From an uncultured Clostridia bacterium (GTDB taxonomy: Bacteria; Bacillota; Clostridia; Christensenellales; Borkfalkiaceae): a stretch of 64,000 bases of DNA. Under the pieces are notes generated by a model. The model was given only the letters and a program-made list of their open reading frames with translations, did no database searches and was not told where the DNA came from. The DNA is taken from the NCBI GenBank assembly GCA_947175325.1, contig CAMWME010000003.1:100770-164769 (forward strand). Direction: 5' to 3'. Made by a program: the position numbers and the translations under genes. How positions within the stretch are numbered: position 1 is the first letter of the stretch; every line of letters starts with the position of its first letter. Of this stretch, positions 25,891-33,601 are shown in pieces.

Positions 25891-27099
25891 ATGAAGTATG
25901 TAGTGGTACTTGGCGACGGTATGGCAGATTGGAAAATACCATCGCTTAACAATAAAACTTGCCTTGAATATGCAAAGACGCCCACCCTTGACGGCTTAGC
26001 CGAAAGGGCGGAAATAGGGCTTTGCAAGACGGTGCCCGAAGGCTTCAAACCCGGCTCAGACGTCGCGAATATGTCGGTGTTGGGTTTCAACCCGCAAAGC
26101 TTTTACACGGGGCGCTCACCCTTGGAAGCCGTTTCAATGGGTATTAAATTAAAAAATACGGACGTGACGCTTAGGTGTAACCTCGTTACCCTATCCGAAG
26201 ACGAACCGTATGAAAAAAAGGTTATGTTAGACTACTCGGCGGGCGAAATTACCACCGATGAAGCCGAAGAACTTATCGCTTGCTTAAAAGAAAATTTAGA
26301 CTGCAAGGAATACGCGTTTTACGCCGGAGTGCAGTATAGGCACTGCCTCGTTTTAAATAACGGAGCCGTCGGTGCAGAGCTTACGCCCCCACACGATATC
26401 AGTGATAAAATCATTGAAAATTACTTGCCGAAAGGCGTTAATTCAAGCATATATGAGGGTCTACTGAAAAAAAGCTATGAAATTTTGTCCTCTCACCCCG
26501 TCAATATAAAGCGCGTGAAAGAGGGCAAAAAACCCGCAAACAGCATTTGGCTGTGGGGCGAAGGCACAAAGCCCGCGCTTGCAGACTTTGAAAAGCTGAG
26601 GGGCTTAAAGGGCGGCATAATTTCCGCAGTTGATCTCGTTAAAGGAATCGGGTTGCTTGCGGGTATGAAGATAATAGAAGTTGACGGCGCGACCGGAAAT
26701 TACGATACTAACTTCCAAGGCAAGGCGAACGCCGCCGCGGACGAGCTTTTAAACGGGCTGGACTTCGTTTACGTTCATATGGAAGCCACCGACGAGTGCG
26801 GGCACCACGGCGACTTCAAAAACAAGGTTTACTCCGTTGAGCAAATCGACGGTGTGGTTAAAACGCTTATCAGCCGTTTAAGCGCGGCGGGCGACTTTGC
26901 AATGCTTATCTGCCCAGACCACCCCACCCCTTGCGAGATAAAGACGCACACCTCCGACCCCGTGCCCTATCTTTTGTATTCAAGCGCGAAAAACCTTTCT
27001 AACGGCGCAAAGCGCTATACCGAGGACGAAGCCGCCAAAACGGGAGCTCACGTTGCCGAGGGGCATTTACTGATAGACAAACTGTTTTCAATAAAATAA
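25891..27099 (+). CDS. apgM: archaeal-type cofactor-independent phosphoglycerate mutase
   Basis: 402 aa. The metal-binding N-terminus KYVVVLGDGMADW, the catalytic Ser region FKPGSDVANMSVLG with FYTGRSPLEA, and the C-terminal DECGHHGDFKNKVYSVEQID and CPDHPTPCEIKTH blocks are all present. It interconverts 2- and 3-phosphoglycerate. Only a weak ribosome site (GGAAT) is seen. An in-frame copy of the dispersed repeat lies at 26434-26463. A strong terminator follows. Confidence 0.93.
   Translation: MKYVVVLGDGMADWKIPSLNNKTCLEYAKTPTLDGLAERAEIGLCKTVPEGFKPGSDVANMSVLGFNPQSFYTGRSPLEAVSMGIKLKNTDVTLRCNLVTLSEDEPYEKKVMLDYSAGEITTDEAEELIACLKENLDCKEYAFYAGVQYRHCLVLNNGAVGAELTPPHDISDKIIENYLPKGVNSSIYEGLLKKSYEILSSHPVNIKRVKEGKKPANSIWLWGEGTKPALADFEKLRGLKGGIISAVDLVKGIGLLAGMKIIEVDGATGNYDTNFQGKANAAADELLNGLDFVYVHMEATDECGHHGDFKNKVYSVEQIDGVVKTLISRLSAAGDFAMLICPDHPTPCEIKTHTSDPVPYLLYSSAKNLSNGAKRYTEDEAAKTGAHVAEGHLLIDKLFSIK
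26434..26463 (+). repeat. dispersed ~30-bp repeat inside apgM
   Basis: This reads GGCGTTAATTCAAGCATATA, then TGAGGGTCTA. It is a diverged copy that keeps the reading frame. Confidence 0.5.
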
Positions 27100-27101
27100 A
27101 G

Positions 27102-27134
27102 AAAACCGCCGCGCGATGCGCGGCGGTTTTAATT
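27102..27134. terminator. bidirectional intrinsic terminator
   Basis: AAAACCGCCGCGC pairs with GCGCGGCGGTTTT. It serves apgM and the converging GNAT gene. Confidence 0.85.
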
Positions 27135-27926
27135 TTAACCTATGGTACACAGCTTTCCTTTAAGAATATACCCTATTTTCATATAACAAGAATTCGACGC
27201 GATATAATCGGCATCAGTGTAAAGCATAGGAACGTAACCTGCCTCCATTACGAGTTTTGTAACGTGATAGACCAGATTTTCGGCATAGTGTTTTCGGCGG
27301 AATTCCGGACGGGTGAATACGAGATTAATGCTCGCCATATTTCCGTTAGGCGTAAACTTACAGCTTGCAACGCTATTCCCGTTTTTATCCTTCCAAAAGT
27401 AAGTATTCCCAACATTGATAAACGCTTCTGCCTGCAAACGGTAATTGCGCCTATCCGTTTGGTCAATTCCTATTTCTTTATGAAGCGAGTCCAAAAAATC
27501 TACCAGTTCGTCAATATCTTCACTGCCTAAACGATGAATGGAACCGTCGGCAAGCACGGTAGGCTTTACAAGCTTTTGGCAATCGTAAGCACAACAATTC
27601 TTCGAGATAGAAAGTTTCAGATTATCAGTGGCAGCCCTATTAATAAAATACCGTGCCAAATCGTATTTAAGGTTAAAGCTGTGCTTGCCGTCCAGTAAGG
27701 AATGCTTTTTTGCAAGTTGATATGCTTGCTCCATAACGTCTTCATTGGCTCCGTCCGCAGTCCATATCCATACCGGATATGGTTTACACGAAAAGCAAAC
27801 GATAAGCCGTTCATGGTCCGTTAAAAGCAAATCGCATTTTCCGCCCATAATACGGCTAAGCACGAAAAACGTATATTTATCGCTTTCTAACAGCTTATAA
27901 TCCCGTTCGTCTACGTAGTTGTCCAT
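27135..27926 (-). CDS. GNAT-family acetyltransferase
   Basis: 263 aa from ATG 27926, with AGGA upstream. The N-terminal half is a family-specific domain containing CAYDCQKL and a DIDELVDFLDSLHKEIG helix. The C-terminal GNAT fold shows INLVFTRPEFRRKHYAENLVYHV (acetyl-CoA loop), then MLYTDADYIASNSCYMKIGY. Substrate unknown. It is the last gene of a three-gene minus-strand run. Confidence 0.8.
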   Translation of the reverse strand: MDNYVDERDYKLLESDKYTFFVLSRIMGGKCDLLLTDHERLIVCFSCKPYPVWIWTADGANEDVMEQAYQLAKKHSLLDGKHSFNLKYDLARYFINRAATDNLKLSISKNCCAYDCQKLVKPTVLADGSIHRLGSEDIDELVDFLDSLHKEIGIDQTDRRNYRLQAEAFINVGNTYFWKDKNGNSVASCKFTPNGNMASINLVFTRPEFRRKHYAENLVYHVTKLVMEAGYVPMLYTDADYIASNSCYMKIGYILKGKLCTIG

Positions 27927-27957
27927 AATAGTCCTAATAGATAACAATAAACGTATT

Positions 27958-28641
27958 TTAAATATCAAACAACTTCCAAGGCGTTTCTTCTTTGGGCGGT
28001 TCTATCATAAATTTCAAGCTTTCGCCAGTGGTGGGGTGTTTAAACCGCAAGCTGTACGCCCAAAGCGCAAGCTTACCTTTAACCGCCTTATCGCCGCCGT
28101 AACGCATATCGCCGTAAACGGGGCAGTTTATCGAGGCGGTTTGAACGCGTATTTGGTGCGTTCTGCCCGTGTGCAAGGTAATTTCGGCAAGTGAAAGCCC
28201 CGCCTTTTCTTCCTTGATTTCATACTCCAAAGAAGCAAACTTCGCCCCTTCTTCCGTCTGGGTGCACACGTAAACGGTGTTGTTGATGCTGTTCTTTCTC
28301 AAATAATTCTCTAAAACGGCTTTCTTCTTCGAAGGCGTACCGCACAGCACGGCGTAGTACTTTTTCTCGAAACCGCCGTTTTTCATCTGTTCGGACAGCC
28401 TTGCCGCCGCTTTTGAAGTCTTTGCAAAGACCATCACACCGCCCGTAGGGCGGTCAAGCCTATGCACGAGTCCTAAAAAGGCGTTGCCGGGCTTGTTGTA
28501 AGCCTCTTTCAAATAATCCTTCACGCAGTCGAAAAGGTTATAATCCCCGCTTTCGTCGGGGCAGCACGCAACCATCTGCGGCTTTAAAACGACGATGACA
28601 TGGTTATCTTCGTACAAAATTATAAGTTCACTCTTGTCCAT
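27958..28641 (-). CDS. RluA-family RNA pseudouridine synthase
   Basis: 227 aa. The catalytic motif GLVHRLDRPTGGVMVFAKT holds the invariant Asp. KKYYAVLCG and HTGRTHQIRVQ complete the family set. There is no S4 RNA-binding domain, so this is a short RluA/RluC-like enzyme with an unknown rRNA or tRNA target. The start at 28641 overlaps the methyltransferase stop by 14 nt. Confidence 0.9.
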   Translation of the reverse strand: MDKSELIILYEDNHVIVVLKPQMVACCPDESGDYNLFDCVKDYLKEAYNKPGNAFLGLVHRLDRPTGGVMVFAKTSKAAARLSEQMKNGGFEKKYYAVLCGTPSKKKAVLENYLRKNSINNTVYVCTQTEEGAKFASLEYEIKEEKAGLSLAEITLHTGRTHQIRVQTASINCPVYGDMRYGGDKAVKGKLALWAYSLRFKHPTTGESLKFMIEPPKEETPWKLFDI

Positions 28642-29512
28642 AGCCTTCTCCCGTGAAAAGTCCGCTTGCACCGCAAGGAAGGGGTATGCCTTCCTCGGTG
28701 GCAATTCCGACCTCGTAAGCTTCGGTACTGCCCTTAAAATCCTTCAAGGCAAGCGTTAAAATATTTTTGAGAACCGCGGGCTGCAAACCCGTAGTGTAGC
28801 TGTTAATTAAAAAGAACAACGGCTTATCCGAAAGAATTTGCGCGCACGCCTTTACGAAACCGAAAAGGTCGCGCTCTATCTTCCACATCTCGCCGCCGGG
28901 CCCTCTGCCGTAGCTGGGCGGGTCCATAATAATTCCGTCGTACTTGTTGCCGCGGCGAATTTCACGCGCAACGAACTTCATGCAGTCGTCCACTATGTAG
29001 CGTATCCCGCTTTCCACGCCCGAAAGCCGCGCATTTTCGCCCGCCCTTTCGACCATGCCTTTCGCCGCGTCTACGTGGGTGACCTTCGCCCCCGCCTTGG
29101 CGCACGCAACGGAAGCCGCGCCGGTGTACGCAAAAAGGTTCAAAACCTTGATTTCTTTACCGGAATTTTGCGATAGACCCCCACATATGAGCCGTTTAAG
29201 CTCATTCCAGTTGACTGCTTGCTCGGGGAAAAGCCCCGTGTGTTTGAAGCCCATCGGCTTAATTTTAAAGGTTAAATCGCGGTAAGAAACCGTCCACTCT
29301 GCGGGGAAAGAAGCGCGTTTTTCCCACGCGCCGCCGCCCTTTTCACTGCGGTGATAAACGGCGTTTATGCCGCCAAAAGAATATAAATCCTTTCCGCTCC
29401 AAATAACTTGCGGGTCGGGGCGAAGCAAAATTACGCCCTTCCAATTTTCAAGCTTCATTCCGTCGGAAGTGGCAATTATTTTATAATCTTTCCAGTCGTC
29501 CGCAATTCTCAT
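28628..29512 (-). CDS. class I SAM-dependent rRNA methyltransferase, RlmI/COG1092-like
   Basis: 294 aa. The core shows VLNLFAYTGAASVACAKAGAKVTHVDAA (SAM site), IVDDCMKFV and IIMDPPSYGRGPGGEMWKIE (catalytic loop). It lacks the N-terminal PUA domain of RlmI and instead starts with a short beta domain. It probably methylates a cytosine in 23S rRNA. The start at 29512 lies 6 nt after the -10 box, so the mRNA seems leaderless. An in-frame dispersed repeat (29174-29200) encodes RLICGGL. Confidence 0.87.
   Translation of the reverse strand: MRIADDWKDYKIIATSDGMKLENWKGVILLRPDPQVIWSGKDLYSFGGINAVYHRSEKGGGAWEKRASFPAEWTVSYRDLTFKIKPMGFKHTGLFPEQAVNWNELKRLICGGLSQNSGKEIKVLNLFAYTGAASVACAKAGAKVTHVDAAKGMVERAGENARLSGVESGIRYIVDDCMKFVAREIRRGNKYDGIIMDPPSYGRGPGGEMWKIERDLFGFVKACAQILSDKPLFFLINSYTTGLQPAVLKNILTLALKDFKGSTEAYEVGIATEEGIPLPCGASGLFTGEGYGQE
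29174..29200 (-). repeat. diverged dispersed repeat inside the methyltransferase gene
   Basis: On the minus strand this reads CTTAAACGGCTCATATGTGG, then GGGTCTA. It shares the CATAT-G-run half of the family. Confidence 0.45.
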
Positions 29513-29518
29513 AAAATA

Positions 29519-29547
29519 ATTATAACAAGCCGCTTTAAAAATGTAAA
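29519..29547 (-). promoter_or_regulatory. promoter giving a leaderless methyltransferase mRNA
   Basis: Minus-strand TTTACA (29547-29542), 17-nt spacer, TATAAT (29524-29519), then 6 nt to ATG 29512. Confidence 0.75.
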
Positions 29548-29558
29548 GTAATTTGAAA

Positions 29559-29588
29559 GGGCGCACACGGCTTTGCCGTGCGCGCCCC
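29559..29588 (-). terminator. terminator at the end of the phage head cassette
   Basis: GGGCGCGCACGGC pairs with GCCGTGTGCGCCC, followed by TTTCAAATT on the minus strand. Confidence 0.7.
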
Positions 29589-29606
29589 GCGTTAGAGCGG
29601 CGTATT

Positions 29607-30095
29607 TTATATGCTGTAGCTGTATAAAACGTTAAAAAGCGGCCTATAGTAGCTTGATAAATAGTCCTTGGCAACTTGGTCGTTTGAGTAAAGGTTCATT
29701 CTTTCCGTAGGGTCGGGAATCGAAAGATAGTAATCCCTAACTATGTTGTACCTATCGGAATACGGCAAAGAATAATCCACCATGTACCCGACCTTGCTCG
29801 CATCGGGGTTTGTCGGGATAAGCGGTTCACTCAGCTCCATGCCGTAGTGGTACTGCTCCACGATAATTGCAAGCTGGTACTCGTACTCCGCTTGAAGCTC
29901 GGCCTTCTTTTGCTCTAAAAGCGAACTTTCCTTCATATCGTCCGTATAGACCAATTTTTTGAAAAGCGCAAACTCCTTTTCCATTTTGTGTATAAGCTCG
30001 TCCTTGCCCTTTTGCGCCGTTCTTAAAATTTGCATCTGCACGGCTGAAAAGGTTTTAAGGTCTTCTTCGGAAACTTCTACGACGTCATACTTCAT
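29607..30095 (-). CDS. phage cassette protein, coiled-coil type, unrecognised
   Basis: 162 aa. The first two thirds are strongly helical and charged (LRTAQKGKDELIHKMEKEFALFKKL and onward). The end is rich in Tyr and Ser. It starts 11 nt before the stop of the preceding gene, so it is translationally coupled. As the last gene of the head cassette it may be a head-completion or injection protein. That is inference. Confidence 0.6.
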   Translation of the reverse strand: MKYDVVEVSEEDLKTFSAVQMQILRTAQKGKDELIHKMEKEFALFKKLVYTDDMKESSLLEQKKAELQAEYEYQLAIIVEQYHYGMELSEPLIPTNPDASKVGYMVDYSLPYSDRYNIVRDYYLSIPDPTERMNLYSNDQVAKDYLSSYYRPLFNVLYSYSI

Positions 30096-31320
30096 TCAAC
30101 ACCTCCGCAACGGCGGAAATGCCGTCTATTTTGCCTTTTCCGCAAACCGTTATTTTGAAGCTTTTTCCGCGTATATTGGGGCGGAATTTTCCGCGTACAC
30201 CCCCAACTATGCGCGAAATAACGCCGTTTGACACTTCAAGCCGCACGTCTTTGTCACCGTCAATTACGACTTCTTTCAAGACCTTTAAGCCCCTCGTGGA
30301 AAAGTCTATCTCTCCGCTTGTAAAAGAGTATTCTCCGCCCTCTTTAAGCTGCGTTTCGTAGGTGTCGGAATACGCAAAAACGTTGGGACCTACACTGATT
30401 GTGTTTGCGTCCGTGTCTATAATATAGGCGGCGTTTAGGGCTGCATCGTAGACTAAAACCGCCTTTCTTTTAAGCGTCTTACTTACACCGCACAAAAAGT
30501 ACTTGCCGTTATTGCACGTTGCAAACGTGGGGGATTCAATTTCGTCCGCAAGCTCGAAGCCCGCCTTTTCAACCGTATTCCCGTCGTACGAATAAATTCC
30601 GTCGTCGGTGCAAAACAGAAGCTTTTCGTTAACCACGCAAGCCGTGTACTTGTAAACCTTCGGCAGCTTGTACGGGGGATAGCTGAGCTTGTAATTTTCG
30701 GGAGTTCCGTAAGCCGAAAGCACGGCTAAGCCGTACTCCCTTATAGCCACCAGCTTTTCCTTATAGACCACGAGATTCAGAATTTCACCGTATCCTTGGG
30801 ACAAGGCCGCCCACCCCGCGCCCGAAATACCTTCCGTCCAATCGTCGATACCGCCTTCACCCGACCACCTTATAGTGTACCGTTTAGAGGTGTCTATGCC
30901 GAAAATTCTTCCGTTTTTCATTACGCAGTCCATAACGCCCCCTTTAAACGTGAGCGCATTGCCGAGCGTGTTGATTTTGAAATAAGTAGTATCCCCAAAG
31001 AGATAAATCGCGCTCGCAGTAGCATTACGAATTTCTATAAGAGACGGGCTTTTCGCGATAAAGCTTACCGTCGTCGGCGAATTCAGCGCACCAAACGAAT
31101 AGTAAAGCTTGTTCTGCGTAAAAAGCAAATATCTTTTGGTTAAACCGGAATACCAAGAAAGCTTAGCTTTTTCGTTGAGCCTATTCAACCGTGTACAAGA
31201 GTTGATGGCGGGGATAAGTTTTCCGTCGTGCACGAAGCAGCCGACGCTTAAAGCCCCTTTCGACGCAAGTGCGTCCACCCGCTTTATGGCGGTTGCGGGA
31301 AATACTTTTTTAACGCTCAC
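30085..31320 (-). CDS. phage propeller-like structural protein
   Basis: 411 aa from GTG 31320, chosen because GGAGG lies 5 nt upstream and GTGA overlaps the previous stop. Repeated beta blades of the form KLLFCTDDGIYSYDGN, KYFLCGVSKT and IYLFGDTTYFKI suggest a beta-propeller, as in P22 tail-accessory or stopper proteins. There is no signal peptide. It contains an in-frame dispersed repeat at 30196-30224. Confidence 0.6.
   Translation of the reverse strand: MSVKKVFPATAIKRVDALASKGALSVGCFVHDGKLIPAINSCTRLNRLNEKAKLSWYSGLTKRYLLFTQNKLYYSFGALNSPTTVSFIAKSPSLIEIRNATASAIYLFGDTTYFKINTLGNALTFKGGVMDCVMKNGRIFGIDTSKRYTIRWSGEGGIDDWTEGISGAGWAALSQGYGEILNLVVYKEKLVAIREYGLAVLSAYGTPENYKLSYPPYKLPKVYKYTACVVNEKLLFCTDDGIYSYDGNTVEKAGFELADEIESPTFATCNNGKYFLCGVSKTLKRKAVLVYDAALNAAYIIDTDANTISVGPNVFAYSDTYETQLKEGGEYSFTSGEIDFSTRGLKVLKEVVIDGDKDVRLEVSNGVISRIVGGVRGKFRPNIRGKSFKITVCGKGKIDGISAVAEVLNEV
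30196..30224 (-). repeat. dispersed ~30-bp repeat inside a phage gene
   Basis: On the minus strand this reads GGCGTTATTTCGCGCATAG, then TTGGGGGTGTA. It encodes GVISRIVGGV. Confidence 0.65.
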
Positions 31321-31892
31321 ACCCACCTCCTCGGCGGCAGATGAAGCCCGCTTAAACGCGTTCTTTGAACGTTTTCTATTTCACTGCGGTAAACGCTTTC
31401 CCAAGTTTTTGCAAGGGTCGCCTCCCCGTCGATAAGGCAGAACTCCGACGCAGTGCCCGCGGCAACCAACCTTTCACTTACACCCAAAGAGGAAAATTCA
31501 CTATCGTCGTCCAACGTCTTTTTTACAGGGGCGTAACCATACTCAACCGTAATTTCCGCACTGTCAGTAATAAGGCTTTGCGCCGTCAAAGAATATTTTA
31601 CGGGATTCCCCGCCGACTTTACCGAAATTATCTTTACGGGGCGTAAGCTGAACTCCGTATAGTCGTAAACGCCGTTTTCGGAAGTCAAATTTTCCTCCGT
31701 TTCAAGGGGGATATAGCACCTTGCCAGCTCGTCCTCAACGGAGTTGAAACAGTATAAAAGGGTTTCCACCACCTCGCTCTGCTCGTCGGTCAAGTCGGCG
31801 TCCTCCGCATAGCCCACGGATAAAAGCTCTTGTGATATATCCTCTCTCCCCACGAACCTAAGCGCCGTCAAGATTATATCTTTTACCTTCAT
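31317..31892 (-). CDS. probable head-tail connector / head completion protein
   Basis: 191 aa. The N-terminal helices (MKVKDIILTALRFVGRED, then SEVVETLLYCFNSVEDELARCYIPL) resemble the small adaptor proteins encoded just after the capsid gene in podovirus-like cassettes. A beta segment and a C-terminal helix follow. The assignment rests mainly on position between capsid and propeller-like genes. Confidence 0.6.
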   Translation of the reverse strand: MKVKDIILTALRFVGREDISQELLSVGYAEDADLTDEQSEVVETLLYCFNSVEDELARCYIPLETEENLTSENGVYDYTEFSLRPVKIISVKSAGNPVKYSLTAQSLITDSAEITVEYGYAPVKKTLDDDSEFSSLGVSERLVAAGTASEFCLIDGEATLAKTWESVYRSEIENVQRTRLSGLHLPPRRWV

Positions 31893-31910
31893 TTTACCTC
31901 CTTACAAATT

Positions 31911-31942
31911 TAAGGCGCGCCGCGCGTGAACGCGCGACGCGC
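31911..31942. other. GC-rich hairpin after the capsid gene
   Basis: GGCGCGCCGCGCG pairs imperfectly with CGCGCGACGCGCC. There is no T run, so it may lower downstream expression or protect the capsid mRNA end rather than fully terminate. Confidence 0.5.
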
Positions 31943-31956
31943 CCGCTTAACTGTGC

Positions 31957-33141
31957 TTAATCGTTTTCCGAAGGGTCCGTTGCGGCGGAGGTCAAATTGT
32001 AAAGCATAGCTTGTCCGCAAGGCTTTTTGCAGATAAGCTCGGCGTACTTTACGAGGGTCGCGCAGTACGCGGCTTTGCCGGGCACTTGCTTTAAGATTTT
32101 ACCGCCCTCGTCCTCAAGCCACTCCCAGTCGCAAAGCTGAGATAAACAGAAGTCGTCCGTGTTCAAGAAAAGTATTCTGTCCTCGGGGCAGAACTTATCC
32201 GCATAGACGGGGATATTGTTGACGGTAACCACGCCAAAGCCCGTGTTCGCGTCCGTAGAGTTCACCACGCGTCTTTCGTTGGAAATAAGCGCGGCAATTT
32301 TCTTCCTCGTCTTATATGAGCAGATAATCATATTAATCGTACTGTTGAAGTTTTCCTCCATATAGTCGATTATATCGGTCAGATTTTCTTCGGTAAGACT
32401 TCCGCCCGCGTCAACCTTATAGGGCGCAAAGTAAGGCTCGCTTGCCTTGGAATAGCCGTACAGCGTGTTTCCGTCGAAAATTGCGCCCAAGCCCGTAAGC
32501 TCGTTATTCATCGAGCCGTGAGGGTAGATTTTTGCGCCCACGACGCTCGTAGTTACGTTGGACGAGAAGGTTACCGTGGAGTTTTTCGCGTTGACGGCGG
32601 TTATGTAAAGCCCCGTAACGTCGTTGCCCGTAACGCCGCTGCCCGCTATATCCACTTGCATACCGACGTAATATTCTTTAACGTTATCAACCTTGTAGGT
32701 GGTATTGCTCGATTTTGCGGTTATCTTGCAAATCGCGCCCGAGCCGTCGCCGAAAAGCATTCTCTGGAAGTTCTGCTTCGCGCTTAAAATAAGCCCGTCC
32801 ATTTCGGCGTTTACAAGGTTTACGAACGCGCCCGATGCGTCGCGGGAAGCGCGAAGCGCTTTGTCGCTGATTTCGATAGTGCCGTAAAGGTTTTTAAGGG
32901 GCACGGCGATGTCAAGGTATCTGTTCTTGTAGGGGTCGGGAAGGTTCGCGTCCTCCGCGCCCGCCATAACGCTTCCGCTGTTGCCGCGCACTACCGCGAT
33001 TTTCACGTCCTTGCCGAATACGTTCGAGGTGTTCTTTTCAACCGCCGTAAAAAAGGGCGATATTCCGTCGTTGAGCTGCGCCGTAACGGCGTCAAGATAA
33101 TAGTCTTTTAACGCTTTGTCTGCGTTTTCGATAGTAATCAA
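31957..33141 (-). CDS. phage major capsid protein
   Basis: 394 aa. The N-terminal helical segment, NRYLDIAVPLKNLYGTIEISDKALRASRD (E-loop/P-domain style), IICSYKTRKKIAALISNERR and VNNIPVYADKFCPEDRILFLNTDDFCL fit an HK97-fold coat protein. It lies directly after the scaffold-like gene and is the expected structural core of the cassette. The frame is intact. Confidence 0.8.
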   Translation of the reverse strand: MITIENADKALKDYYLDAVTAQLNDGISPFFTAVEKNTSNVFGKDVKIAVVRGNSGSVMAGAEDANLPDPYKNRYLDIAVPLKNLYGTIEISDKALRASRDASGAFVNLVNAEMDGLILSAKQNFQRMLFGDGSGAICKITAKSSNTTYKVDNVKEYYVGMQVDIAGSGVTGNDVTGLYITAVNAKNSTVTFSSNVTTSVVGAKIYPHGSMNNELTGLGAIFDGNTLYGYSKASEPYFAPYKVDAGGSLTEENLTDIIDYMEENFNSTINMIICSYKTRKKIAALISNERRVVNSTDANTGFGVVTVNNIPVYADKFCPEDRILFLNTDDFCLSQLCDWEWLEDEGGKILKQVPGKAAYCATLVKYAELICKKPCGQAMLYNLTSAATDPSEND

Positions 33142-33154
33142 TTAAATTCTCCTT

Positions 33155-33601
33155 TCAATTTTTCAAAAATTTTTCTGCAAGCGCGCCCGCCTCTTTAACG
33201 GTTTTAGGCGCGAATTTGGGTGCGGCGGAGCTAACTCCGCCAACTATAAGGGGTACACTTTTACCGCTTGCAACGGTCTTTAAATATTCCTCGATTACGG
33301 CTTTTTTAACGCCTTCGTCAAGGTTGCTTACCCCATCGGCACTTTCACGGGAGGGCGCACAGTCGTCATCATGCGCCTTGTTCCCCTCTTCAAGCTCTTT
33401 CAGCCGTTGACTGCGTCGGGTGAATTCGGCCTCCAAGCTCTTGTAGGCAGCTAAAAGGGCGCTTACGCTCTCGAACTTCCCAAGCTCCGTTGCGGCCGTA
33501 TCTTTTTCCGCCTCTGCGGCTTCCGCCGTCACTTGTAAAGTCGTATCCTCAGCGTTCTCCTTTTTCGCCTCCGAAAGTATTTTATCGTCATAATTTCTCA
33601 T
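33155..33601 (-). CDS. probable scaffold protein
   Basis: 148 aa, short, acidic and helical (AAEAEKDTAATELGKFESVSALLAAYKSLEAEFTRRSQRLKELE). It lies between portal and capsid genes, where phages encode scaffolding. Its start overlaps the portal stop by 4 nt. Confidence 0.65.
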   Translation of the reverse strand: MRNYDDKILSEAKKENAEDTTLQVTAEAAEAEKDTAATELGKFESVSALLAAYKSLEAEFTRRSQRLKELEEGNKAHDDDCAPSRESADGVSNLDEGVKKAVIEEYLKTVASGKSVPLIVGGVSSAAPKFAPKTVKEAGALAEKFLKN